The notes under the pieces are model-generated. The model worked only from the letters and a program-made list of their open reading frames with translations. It was not told the origin of the DNA and searched no databases. From Methanothrix sp. (GTDB taxonomy: Archaea > Halobacteriota > Methanosarcinia > Methanotrichales > Methanotrichaceae), in the NCBI GenBank assembly GCA_028688175.1, contig JAQTYS010000077.1, forward strand, positions 1 through 10,813: a stretch of DNA of 10,813 nt, given 5' to 3'. Positions 1-6,503 of this stretch are shown here, one piece after another (position 1 is the stretch's first letter; each line of letters starts with the position of its first letter). The translations under genes and the position numbers were made by a program.

Positions 1-1
1 T

Positions 2-280
2 CCCTGTGGATGCGGTATGAACCTGGCCACGCTGCCCGTACTTCTTCCCAGAGACTGGGTCGTCGTGGAGCGCCCCCCCCAGGCAGAGCAGGACGAATTC
101 TGCAAGGGTTTTGATTTCAGGAGAACCGCAGGATTCTCCTGTAATAACGTCTTTGAGCATGAGATGGACGGCATTGAGTACATGGCTAACTTCTCCTGCT
201 GCTCGGAGTGTGCTGATAAAGCAGTAGCGGAAGGGTACGCGACCTATGCCCGGAAATCCTATCCGCGAGCACTGCGTTAA
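2..280 (+). CDS. Cys-rich protein of unknown family, C-terminal part (5' end cut by window)
   Basis: I do not recognise the family. The frame is open from base 2 and ends at TAA 278-280. It reads Pro-Cys-Gly-Cys-Gly just before the first ATG (base 17), which has no convincing SD, so I treat the gene as entering from the left; a start at 17 (87 residues) is the alternative. The visible part is rich in cysteine: two near the left edge, one in EFCKGF, one in FSCNN, and a CCSEC cluster near the C terminus. This suggests bound zinc or an iron-sulfur cluster, which is inference. There is no membrane segment. The glutaredoxin-like gene starts 20 bp later on the same strand, so the two may be cotranscribed and this protein could have a redox role. 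It does not resemble the C terminus of the anaerobic ribonucleotide reductase NrdD that I would have expected beside a glutaredoxin. Confidence 0.55.
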   Translation, partial: PCGCGMNLATLPVLLPRDWVVVERPPQAEQDEFCKGFDFRRTAGFSCNNVFEHEMDGIEYMANFSCCSECADKAVAEGYATYARKSYPRALR

Positions 281-299
281 AGATCAAGAGGTATTGCTA

Positions 300-548
300 T
301 TGATAGTAAGAGTCTATTCCACACAGTCCTGCCCCAGATGCGAACAGCTCAAAGCGGCACTGAAAAAGGCAGGCATCTCCTTTGAGAACCAAGATATGAG
401 CACACCCGAGGCCCTCACGGAGCTGCGCATAAACGGGGTATTCACGCTATCCGCGCCCGTACTTCAGGCAGATGACAAGTTCTTCACCGTAGAGGAGCTA
501 TTCTCCGGCGAGAAGCTTGTTGATCTGGCCGAGATCCTCAAAAGCTAG
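300..548 (+). CDS. glutaredoxin-like thiol-disulfide oxidoreductase (CPRC)
   Basis: This is a small thioredoxin-fold protein that should exchange dithiol and disulfide with a partner in the cytoplasm. From TTG 300 it has 82 residues. An N-terminal beta strand (VRVYS) is followed by the active-site CPRC at residues 11-14, then the helix EQLKAALKKAG and the cis-proline segment SAPV near residue 53, all in glutaredoxin/NrdH order. The frame stays open upstream to ATG 246, but that would add residues unlike the family and overlap the preceding gene. AAGAGGT at about 286-292 is a good SD seven bases before TTG 300, which decides the start. Similar proteins in methanogens are known to reduce class III ribonucleotide reductase, but the partner is not visible here. 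Its TAG stop overlaps the TAG of the convergent ACT-domain gene. Confidence 0.8.
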   Translation: MIVRVYSTQSCPRCEQLKAALKKAGISFENQDMSTPEALTELRINGVFTLSAPVLQADDKFFTVEELFSGEKLVDLAEILKS

Positions 549-1210
549 AACTCCCTGCCCCGCACTCGACTTATATTGAAAACAGCTGTGCTGGCTACGT
601 GCATTACCGCGAAGGTGCCGGCTTGAATGGGATCGGTTACTACCAGATCCGCCTGTTCGGGAACTGAGCCGGCCATTTTAAGGGCAATAACCGGAATGCC
701 CTCTGCCTGTAGACTTTTCACCTCATTGGTGATACGTCCGCCCATGAGGGCCCCGGCCAATACCAGGATGCTGGCACGCGGCAGCCGGCGCACAGCGCTC
801 ACGGCATCGGCAATAGCATCCTCTCCCACCAGAGGAATTGTGTCCACACTGATGCGCTCACCTCGCAGATTATGCCGGTCAGCTTCGCTCACAGCCCCCA
901 CCGCGACCTGGGCCACCTGGGCGCCTCCGCCTATGATGATCACCCTCGAGCCGTATATCTTCTCGAAGGGCTTGTGAATGGAGACCTCCGAGATGGAATC
1001 AAAAGCCTTCAGCTCCTCCACAATCCCGAAAACATCCTCTTCCGGGCAGTCTACCTCCATATAAACCGAAGCTTTGCCCCGGTTCATGCCTCTTTCCACA
1101 ACAAACTGTTGAGTGTAGACTATGTTGCCGCCCATCTTGGCCACCGTCCCCGCGATGTCGCGCAGCATTCCCGGGCGATCCAAACATATCACATTAAACG
1201 CTGTGCTCAT
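545..1210 (-). CDS. ACT domain-containing protein with C-terminal DUF5612-type domain
   Basis: This is a predicted cytoplasmic small-molecule-sensing protein of 221 residues. Residues 1 to about 78 form an ACT domain: the strand NVICLDRPGMLRDIA, a helix, the GGNI turn, and a second strand pair ending in EVSIHKP. ACT domains usually bind amino acids or related ligands. From about residue 88 a second domain begins with VIIIGGGAQVAQVA, a glycine-rich Rossmann-like turn, and continues to the end. The combination matches archaeal proteins labelled DUF5612, whose function is unknown to me. The frame could start at TTG 1231, but the ATG at 1210 has GAGG six bases upstream and gives the expected MSTAFNVICLDRPG N terminus. 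The gene is divergent from TFS and convergent with the glutaredoxin-like gene, sharing four bases with it. Confidence 0.82.
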   Translation of the reverse strand: MSTAFNVICLDRPGMLRDIAGTVAKMGGNIVYTQQFVVERGMNRGKASVYMEVDCPEEDVFGIVEELKAFDSISEVSIHKPFEKIYGSRVIIIGGGAQVAQVAVGAVSEADRHNLRGERISVDTIPLVGEDAIADAVSAVRRLPRASILVLAGALMGGRITNEVKSLQAEGIPVIALKMAGSVPEQADLVVTDPIQAGTFAVMHVASTAVFNISRVRGREF

Positions 1211-1243
1211 TTCATGCCTCATTTTCCCCAAGGGTGTCGGGAA

Positions 1244-1254
1244 ACTTTAATATG
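1244..1254. promoter_or_regulatory. shared divergent TATA-like element
   Basis: TTTAATAT at 1246-1253 reads as a near-TATA box on the plus strand and as ATATTAAA on the minus strand. Its centre is about 26 bases before the TFS start at 1277 and about 40 before the ACT gene start at 1210. These distances suit a leaderless or very short TFS transcript and a short ACT leader that carries the GAGG ribosome site. Bidirectional use is inferred from spacing only. Confidence 0.45.
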
Positions 1255-1276
1255 ACGAGTGGTCTACTTTATGCCG

Positions 1277-1585
1277 ATGGAATTTTGTCCCCAATGTAAG
1301 AGCATGATGATGCCCAAGGATGGCATGATGGTCTGCAGAAAGTGCGGCCACAAGATACCGAAAACCATAGGCGACTCCATGCTCAGCAAGACCAAGCAGC
1401 TGGAGCGCGTCGTTCCGGTCTTAGAGCAGGAGTCTTCAGGCCTGCCTACCACCAATTGCAGATGTCCGGAATGCGGCAATAATATAGCATACTGGTGGCT
1501 TCGCCAGCTTCGTTCTGCTGATGAGAGCGAGGTTAGGTTCTTTCGCTGCACCAAATGCAACCGAACCTGGCGAGAGTATGACTAG
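1277..1585 (+). CDS. tfs: transcription factor S (TFS/RpoM), RNA polymerase transcript-cleavage factor
   Basis: TFS binds archaeal RNA polymerase through the secondary channel and stimulates RNA cleavage by backtracked complexes, like eukaryotic TFIIS. The 102-residue protein has an N-terminal zinc ribbon (Cys 4, 7, 20, 23: CPQC and CRKC) like Rpb9. It also has a C-terminal TFIIS-type ribbon (Cys 63, 66, 91, 94: CPEC and CTKC). The hairpin RSADESE holds the acidic Asp82-Glu83 pair that reaches the polymerase active site, so this copy should be cleavage-competent. ATG 1271 or GTG 1259 would add two or six residues. I prefer ATG 1277 because the protein then begins MEFCPQC as in the family, and because the TATA-like element at 1246-1253 puts transcription start at about this base. 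PCNA follows on the same strand but has its own TATA box. Confidence 0.92.
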   Translation: MEFCPQCKSMMMPKDGMMVCRKCGHKIPKTIGDSMLSKTKQLERVVPVLEQESSGLPTTNCRCPECGNNIAYWWLRQLRSADESEVRFFRCTKCNRTWREYD

Positions 1586-1596
1586 GCATCAACTAT

Positions 1597-1608
1597 ATTA
1601 AATATAAA
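1597..1608 (+). promoter_or_regulatory. TATA box of PCNA gene
   Basis: The AT-rich run ATTAAATATAAA just downstream of the TFS stop matches the archaeal box A. A start about 26 bases past its centre falls near 1629-1631. That is just before ATG 1636 and after the alternative GTG 1618, so it also supports the chosen PCNA start. Confidence 0.65.
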
Positions 1609-1635
1609 ACGGTTCTGGTGGATGAGGCTCAAGGA

Positions 1636-2370
1636 ATGTTCAAGGCAGTAATCAACGCAGAAACTCTGCGCGATGCAATCGATTCAGTCTCTTCTCTAGT
1701 GGATGAGGTCAAGTTTTCCATATCGGAAAATGGCCTGGAACTGAAGGCTGTGGATCCTGCGAACGTGGCTATGGTATCGCTTCAGATTGGAAATCAGGCC
1801 TTCGAATACTTCAAAGCCGATGCTTGTGAAATCGGCATAGATTTGGTTCGGCTCAGCGATGTGCTGAGCATGGCCGACAAGGGCGAGAATGTCCAACTGG
1901 AGCTGGAAGAAGAGAGCCACAAGCTGAAGATAGGAGTAGGTTCACTCTTTTATACCTTAAGCCTGATAGACCCCACCGCCATCCGCAAAGAGCCGCGCAT
2001 ACCCGAGCTGGATCTGCCGGCCCATGTGACGCTCCCCGGTGTGGAGCTGCGCCGGGCGGTAAAAGCTGCCGAAAAGGTCAGCGATCACGTAATATTGGGT
2101 GTCTCTGATGAGGGCTTCTACATGGAAGCCAAAGGCGACATCGATTCGCTCAAGCTAAAGATTCCCAGCACAGAGCTCCTCGGCATGAAGCCAGGCGAGG
2201 CCAGAAGCCTCTTCTCTCTGGATTATCTGGAAGACATGTCCAAATCCATAAGCAAAGCCGGCGAGGTCACACTGGAGATGGGCATAGACTACCCGCTGCG
2301 CATTCACCTTAAGCTGGGTCAGCATGTGGAGATCAATTACCTCTTAGCCCCGCGAATCGAACAGGAATGA
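1636..2370 (+). CDS. pcn: DNA polymerase sliding clamp (PCNA)
   Basis: PCNA forms a homotrimeric ring round DNA. It tethers the replicative polymerase, FEN1, ligase and other partners through their PIP boxes. From ATG 1636 the protein has 244 residues, the usual archaeal length. The N terminus MFKAVINAETLRDAIDSVSSLVDE and the DPANVAMVSL segment are typical of the first domain. An interdomain linker follows (IRKEPRIPELDLPAHV), then the second domain with EGFYMEAKGD, and the C-terminal strand INYLLAPRIE that forms part of the partner-binding pocket. GTG 1618 is in frame but lies before the predicted transcription start; ATG 1636 has GAGG eight or so bases upstream. The TGA stop overlaps the ATG of priL, which points to translational coupling with another replication gene. 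Confidence 0.96.
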   Translation: MFKAVINAETLRDAIDSVSSLVDEVKFSISENGLELKAVDPANVAMVSLQIGNQAFEYFKADACEIGIDLVRLSDVLSMADKGENVQLELEEESHKLKIGVGSLFYTLSLIDPTAIRKEPRIPELDLPAHVTLPGVELRRAVKAAEKVSDHVILGVSDEGFYMEAKGDIDSLKLKIPSTELLGMKPGEARSLFSLDYLEDMSKSISKAGEVTLEMGIDYPLRIHLKLGQHVEINYLLAPRIEQE

Positions 2371-3389
2371 GGATCTCCGATTACCCTTTTACGGAAGCGG
2401 CAGCTAGCCTGGTGCGATCAGCCGGATACTCTTTAGAAAGCCTTCTTGGCAAGACCTCTTTTAAAACGGCACGGGGACGGGCAGCGCAAAGGGTAGCGCA
2501 GGCCATCAGTGGCACTATCTCGGAAAGCGCGGCCAATACAGAGGCTGAGCAATTGACTGAGCTTCTCTCTTATCCTCTGGCAAGAATCATGGTCTCATGC
2601 CTTGACGATTCCATTTTGCTGCGCCGCTATGCCCTGGCCGAAGCAAAGCTAGCATATCGAAGGATGCAAGAAGAGAAGGAAGGGCTGGAGGCCATCGCCA
2701 ACGACCTGGGGCTTCATCCCCAGGGACCGGGGCCCTATATGATTCATTTTTCCGAATACATTCGAGCAGCACATCGCATGCACAGTTCCAAATGGAAGCT
2801 GACCAACCGCGATCTCCAGCAGGGCTACCTCACCATTACCGAGGAAGAGCTGAAACGAATCATGGAAGAAGCAGCCCGGGAGAAGATCCTGAAAGGTCTG
2901 CCTTTGCCCGTGGATGAGAAGACCTGCGCCTCTCTCCAGGAATACCTAGGGCCGCTCAAAGAGCAGCTCGACATTATTAGAGCCCGCGATAGGGTGGACC
3001 TGGGGCGTGTGGAGGAAGGAGCCTTTCCACCCTGCATCAAGAAGATGCTCAATGATGTTGCCAAGGGCACCAACCTGGCCCATAGTGCGCGTTTTGCTCT
3101 GGTCAGCTTTCTCTTGCAGATCAATATGACCGCAGAGGAGGTTGTATCTCTTTTCAACACCAGTCCGGACTTCGACGAGGAGAGGACACGCTACCAGGTA
3201 GAGCACATCGCAGGAGCCTCCGGCACCAGCTACAAGCCACCCGCCTGTGCCACCATGGCCACCTACGGCAATTGTCCGGGCGAAGACGAACTCTGCCGCA
3301 AGATAAGGCACCCCCTCAGCTACTACGAGAGAAGGATGAGGCTCTTCAAGCCCCTCTTGCCCGAGAAATCGCAAGAACCAGGGACTTGA
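2367..3389 (+). CDS. priL: DNA primase large subunit PriL
   Basis: PriL is the non-catalytic subunit of the archaeo-eukaryotic primase. It pairs with PriS, binds template and helps to start and hand over the RNA primer. The 340-residue protein has a helical N-terminal part and a C-terminal iron-sulfur domain. Cysteines 223 (PPCIKK), 294 (PPAC), 303 (GNCPG) and 310 (ELCRK) sit in the order and spacing of the four ligands of the PriL/PRIM2 4Fe-4S cluster. The conserved KGTNLAHSARFAL segment lies between the first two ligands. The start overlaps the PCNA stop as ATGA, so expression is probably coupled to the clamp. The 3' end overlaps the convergent moeA by 44 bp. PriS is not in this window. Confidence 0.93.
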   Translation: MRISDYPFTEAAASLVRSAGYSLESLLGKTSFKTARGRAAQRVAQAISGTISESAANTEAEQLTELLSYPLARIMVSCLDDSILLRRYALAEAKLAYRRMQEEKEGLEAIANDLGLHPQGPGPYMIHFSEYIRAAHRMHSSKWKLTNRDLQQGYLTITEEELKRIMEEAAREKILKGLPLPVDEKTCASLQEYLGPLKEQLDIIRARDRVDLGRVEEGAFPPCIKKMLNDVAKGTNLAHSARFALVSFLLQINMTAEEVVSLFNTSPDFDEERTRYQVEHIAGASGTSYKPPACATMATYGNCPGEDELCRKIRHPLSYYERRMRLFKPLLPEKSQEPGT

Positions 3390-5127
3390 GCCGGGCGTCA
3401 TCGACATTCTCCTGCCTGGTCAGCAGCCAGACCTCATCGTGTTCCAGTAGCCGAAAACCTAAAGCAGCATCATCGGCGGCCCTCTTTTCAGCAAATCCCA
3501 CATCAGCCCGTCCGGAGGCGACCGCCGCAGCCACAGCCGAATGGGTCCTGGCCACTCGCACGTAGCTGGGATGAGGCAGGCCTAAAGCCGACAGGTGTCT
3601 CTCAAATGCGCCGTGCATGGCAAAGTCCCGCTGCCAGCCCACGATGCGTTGGTCGGGGAGGTTCGACAAAGCGCTCGCATCCCGGAAGACCAGGCCCAGC
3701 TCTCTTTTAAAACTCCCGATCAACAACATGCCTTTCGCGACCGTTTCCGGCTGCACTGCTTGCTGCCCAGAGATGCAGGCCAGGTCAGCCACGCCGTCCT
3801 CCAGGTAGAGCCTGGCTCGCACCGAGCCGCTATTCAATAGCAAGATACGCCCGGACGCCTCCTCGGCCAGCTTTTCGATGAGGAGTGTGTTTTCGCCCGC
3901 CACCACAAGATCGGCAGGATCGGTATCACCAAATAACTCCACCTCTATCATCTTGCCCTTTTCCAGATACTCGACTCCCACCGGGATGTCGATAATGCCA
4001 TCCGCTCCGGCCAGAGTGGTGATGGAGCCGCTTCCCTTGTCCACTGGATAGACCAACCCGTTCGAGAGGCCCACGGCCAGCATCTGGCGACGGCCATCGA
4101 ATCGCAGCGGTCCGGAGAGCCATCCCGTCACTCTCTTTCGGGAATGCTTCTGGCCCAAAGCGGCACGAATGGCAGGAGCTGCCAGGCAGGAGAAGACGGT
4201 AAGCGCGCTGGTGGGATAGCCGGGCAGACCCAGGCAGGGCTTGCCATTGATCAGGCCGAAGATGGTAGGCTTGCCCGGCTTGAGGTTTACGCCATGAAAT
4301 ATCAGCTCGCCGATCTCGTCTATTACCTGAAAGATCATGTCTCCGATGCCGGCGGAGGTGCTGCCGCTCACCAGAATCAGGTCGCATTCCCTGGCCATCT
4401 TTTGCAGCAATGCTGCCATTGCTGCCTTTTCATCGGGAAGGATGCCGTAGGGTACGGCGCGACCACCGCAGTCGGCCACAGCAGCAGCGATGGTGTAGGT
4501 ATTGATGTCGTATATTTGGCCCGCGGCCAGAGCCCCACCGGGCGCCACCAGCTCATTGCCGGTTGAGGCCACGCCCACCTTGAGGCAGCGCACTTGCACC
4601 TCTGTCCGGCCCAGAGCTGCCAAAACCCCCATCTCCCGCACGGCTAGCATTGTGCCGGGAAAGAGCACGGCTTCGCCAAAAGAGATGTCGCTTCCCGCTG
4701 CCTGCACGTTCTCGCTGCCGTAGACGGGCCTTCTGATCAGTACACGATCACCCTCGGCCTGGCTATATTCGATCATGACCACCGCGTCCGCTCCAGGCGG
4801 CATCATGGAGCCGGTGGAAACCTCCGCTGCCTCGCCCCGCGCTACGCGCACGTGCGGGAGTGCGCCCATGGGCACGCTGCCGGCCAGGCGCAGGCAGACG
4901 GGCCGGTCTTCCCTGGCCTCCAGGGTGTCCTCCGCCTGCACGGCAAAGCCGTCCATGGAGGCGCGAGCAAATCCCGGCACATCCAGAGAGGAGATGATCT
5001 TCTCGGCCAGGATGCGGCCCTGGGCCAGGGGCAACGGGACTGCTTTTATTGACGTGCGGGGAAGGCGGCTTTGAACTATCGATAGGGCTTCTTCCAGCGA
5101 GATGAGGCTACGAAACTCCTTACGCAT
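3346..5127 (-). CDS. moeA: molybdopterin biosynthesis protein MoeA fused to a C-terminal PBP-like domain
   Basis: MoeA inserts molybdate or tungstate into adenylylated molybdopterin, the last step in making the cofactor of enzymes such as formylmethanofuran dehydrogenase. From ATG 5127 it has 593 residues. Residues 1 to about 400 carry the MoeA core: SMDGFAV (57-63), GSMMPPGADAVV (106-117), SGSTSAGIGD (254-263), LKPGKP (282-287) and GLPGYPTSA (300-308). Residues from about 403 to the end look like the LysR/periplasmic-binding-protein-like domain often fused to archaeal MoeA, including THSAVAAAVASGRADVG. That domain may sense oxyanion or cofactor, which is inference. The frame runs back to 5178, but a TATA box lies inside that extension, so a leaderless start at MRKEF is favoured; ATG 5136 is the other choice. 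Its first codons are duplicated at 10602-10667. The 3' end overlaps priL. Confidence 0.92.
   Translation of the reverse strand: MRKEFRSLISLEEALSIVQSRLPRTSIKAVPLPLAQGRILAEKIISSLDVPGFARASMDGFAVQAEDTLEAREDRPVCLRLAGSVPMGALPHVRVARGEAAEVSTGSMMPPGADAVVMIEYSQAEGDRVLIRRPVYGSENVQAAGSDISFGEAVLFPGTMLAVREMGVLAALGRTEVQVRCLKVGVASTGNELVAPGGALAAGQIYDINTYTIAAAVADCGGRAVPYGILPDEKAAMAALLQKMARECDLILVSGSTSAGIGDMIFQVIDEIGELIFHGVNLKPGKPTIFGLINGKPCLGLPGYPTSALTVFSCLAAPAIRAALGQKHSRKRVTGWLSGPLRFDGRRQMLAVGLSNGLVYPVDKGSGSITTLAGADGIIDIPVGVEYLEKGKMIEVELFGDTDPADLVVAGENTLLIEKLAEEASGRILLLNSGSVRARLYLEDGVADLACISGQQAVQPETVAKGMLLIGSFKRELGLVFRDASALSNLPDQRIVGWQRDFAMHGAFERHLSALGLPHPSYVRVARTHSAVAAAVASGRADVGFAEKRAADDAALGFRLLEHDEVWLLTRQENVDDARLKSLVLAISRARGA
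5062..5115. repeat. 54-bp direct repeat, copy 1 (inside moeA 5' end)
   Basis: This stretch, codons 5 to 22 of moeA read on the minus strand, recurs in the same orientation at 10602-10655. The copies match at 53 of 54 bases; the one difference is A at 5084 versus T at 10624. Similarity stops sharply at 5061 on the moeA-body side. On the other side the next twelve bases diverge, but an ATG start codon (minus strand) follows in the same register. Confidence 0.93.
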
Positions 5128-5151
5128 GATGGGCATTTTGGACGCGGGAAG

Positions 5152-5159
5152 ATATAAAA
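5152..5159 (-). promoter_or_regulatory. TATA box of moeA
   Basis: On the minus strand this reads CTTTTATATC across 5151-5160, a strong archaeal box A. Transcription would start near 5129, within two or three bases of ATG 5127. The moeA message is therefore probably leaderless, and the frame upstream of 5136 is not translated. Confidence 0.65.
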
Positions 5160-5179
5160 GGCTCTTCGCGCCGGTCAAG

Positions 5180-5218
5180 ACTTCGCGAGTGATTCCGGTT
5201 CAATCGAAGCCGCGAAGT
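5180..5218. repeat. 8-bp perfect inverted repeat (ACTTCGCG / CGCGAAGT)
   Basis: The arms are 5180-5187 and 5211-5218 with a 23-base spacer. The spacing is long for a simple operator, though a hairpin or a pair of half-sites is possible. It lies just upstream of the moeA promoter and at the left margin of the island. Its role is unknown. Confidence 0.4.
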
Positions 5219-5393
5219 TTGCAGGATATGTGGTGAGGAGAAAAGAATTGAGGGCGCACGTCCAGAACATGCAAGTTATTCATAGTGGCGTATACAAATC
5301 TGCCAAAATCAGCTTTGGACTAACTACCTAATCCATTAATCTATGAAGTGAATCTTCGACAATTGCTAGATACCGGATTTTTAAGGGATTACC

Positions 5394-5401
5394 TTTTTAT
5401 A
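5394..5401 (+). promoter_or_regulatory. probable TATA box of methyltransferase 1
   Basis: TTTTTATA gives a likely start near 5424 and a leader of about 75 bases. A second weaker box, CTTTATCTAAAT near 5432-5443, would start near 5463. Which one is used cannot be told from sequence. Confidence 0.5.
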
Positions 5402-5415
5402 GCTATTATGACTAC

Positions 5416-5432
5416 GAGTCAAATATCGACTC
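5416..5432. promoter_or_regulatory. candidate operator GAGTC-N7-GACTC
   Basis: GAGTC at 5416-5420 and GACTC at 5428-5432 form a 17-base inverted repeat over the predicted transcription start of methyltransferase 1. A related GACTTTGAGTC occurs at 6476-6486 before TetR 1. Size and place suit a TetR dimer, but the arms are short, so this is only a candidate. Confidence 0.3.
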
Positions 5433-5498
5433 TTTATCTAAATTAGACCGCAAGTCGGAAAATAAGAAAGGGCTTACTGCCTTCGCAGGTGATTAAAG

Positions 5499-6425
5499 GT
5501 GCATGAACCATCAGATCGGACAAGCGGCGAAACGACCATGGAGCTAAGGGAGATAATGGGGTCAGGCAGCAAGACTGCCATAGCGGCTTTGCTCAACAGA
5601 TTTGGAGAATCGCTGAAACCTGTAGGAGAAAGGATCTGCTACGATCCATATGCGGTCTATTTCATCGATAAGAAACTAATGGATTGGGCACTCCATAATC
5701 CGGATAAAGTAATAGCCATGAGAGATGAGAACGAAAGAATAAATCCGGGTTTTGTGAATTCCATCATCGCCAGAGTCAGGTATTTCGATGACTTCACACA
5801 AAGGTCTCTGGAGCGAGGAATTGAGCAGTTAGTCATCCTCGGCGCAGGATACGACACTCGTGCATACAGGATCGAAGGATTGAAACGGATAAGGATCTTC
5901 GAGGTAGACCACCCATCCACTCAGGATATCAAAATAACGAAGCTAAAAAATCTATTCGGCGCTCTGCCGAGCAACGTGGTGTACATCTCTGCAGATCTCA
6001 TATCAGAAGATATCTTCCAGAAGCTGATGGGAAAGGGATACGATCCATCCAAAAAGACTCTCTTCCTCATGGAGGGACTGCTGTACTACCTTCCGCCATC
6101 GGCTGTAGAAAGGATGCTCTCATCCATCATGAAGAACTCGGCGAAAGGCAGCGTTATCCTTTTCGATTATCTCTTCAAGTCGGTGGTAGATGGGAGCACA
6201 CCCCTGGAGGCAGGAAGGAATCTTAAAAAAGGTCTGGCAGAATCAGGGGAGCCCCTTAAGTTCGGCATCGAGGACGGCAAGATTGAAGAGTTCCTCGCCA
6301 ATCGGGGATTTTCTCAGATCGCCAATGCGACAGGACGGGAATATAAGGAAGCTTACTTCCAGGGCGAGAATAAGGACAGGATCGTCTCCGAGCTTCTATC
6401 CTTTGCACATGCATTGATCGAGTAG
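5499..6425 (+). CDS. SAM-dependent methyltransferase, LCMT/TIGR00027-like (paralogue 1)
   Basis: This is a predicted class I S-adenosylmethionine methyltransferase of 308 residues, cytoplasmic, substrate unknown. It belongs to the leucine-carboxyl-methyltransferase-like group, often annotated TIGR00027, whose members methylate oxygen, often on carboxyl groups. Motif I is ILGAGYDTRAYR (113-124), the acidic strand after it is FEVDHPSTQD (134-143), and FLMEGLLYYLPP (189-200) is the conserved central strand. YFDDF (95-99) matches the family's N-terminal signature. AGGTGAT at 5487-5493 lies five bases before GTG 5499 and supports that start over ATG 5538, which has no ribosome site. It is clearly paralogous to the gene at 9546: well over half the residues match by eye from ERICYDPYA onward. 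TetR 1 follows after 78 bp. Confidence 0.88.
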   Translation: MHEPSDRTSGETTMELREIMGSGSKTAIAALLNRFGESLKPVGERICYDPYAVYFIDKKLMDWALHNPDKVIAMRDENERINPGFVNSIIARVRYFDDFTQRSLERGIEQLVILGAGYDTRAYRIEGLKRIRIFEVDHPSTQDIKITKLKNLFGALPSNVVYISADLISEDIFQKLMGKGYDPSKKTLFLMEGLLYYLPPSAVERMLSSIMKNSAKGSVILFDYLFKSVVDGSTPLEAGRNLKKGLAESGEPLKFGIEDGKIEEFLANRGFSQIANATGREYKEAYFQGENKDRIVSELLSFAHALIE

Positions 6426-6437
6426 TATTCATGAATA
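6426..6437. promoter_or_regulatory. 12-bp perfect palindrome directly after methyltransferase 1
   Basis: TATTCATGAATA begins at the base after the TAG stop and lies 66 bases before the TetR 1 start. It has no loop to form a strong hairpin and no following T-run, so a terminator is unlikely. A protein-binding site for the TetR 1 promoter is possible. An AT-rich CTTTAAT nearby (6441-6447) could be its TATA box. Confidence 0.35.
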
Positions 6438-6503
6438 ATCCTTTAATGTCTAGGATATGCCTGTAGCCTTAATCTGACTTTGAGTCGATGACAGTAGGAG
6501 ATC

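Larger units (their letters stand above)
5128..5498. other. 371-bp intergenic region between moeA and methyltransferase 1
   Basis: No convincing gene lies here. It holds the moeA TATA box on the left. An inverted repeat follows: ACTTCGCG at 5180-5187 and CGCGAAGT at 5211-5218, enclosing 23 bases. On the right are two TATA-like boxes and a smaller inverted repeat. Composition changes from GC-rich to AT-rich at about 5240, which I take as near the left edge of the accessory island. A short open frame ending at TAA 5329-5331 has only GTG/TTG starts or a late ATG and is not called. Confidence 0.6.

Noticed and set aside
872..1255. Plus-strand frame opposite the ACT-domain gene
   Set aside because: It is a shadow frame; the minus-strand product has clear ACT and glycine-rich domains and a ribosome site.
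5230..5331. Short open frame in the moeA-methyltransferase 1 gap (GTG 5230 or ATG 5269 to TAA 5329-5331)
   Set aside because: Only 20 to 33 residues, with a weak ribosome site, no recognisable similarity, and lying across the change in base composition.
6426..6437. Palindrome after methyltransferase 1 as a transcription terminator
   Set aside because: It has no loop for a stable hairpin and no T-run. A protein-binding site is more likely, so it is listed as regulatory.
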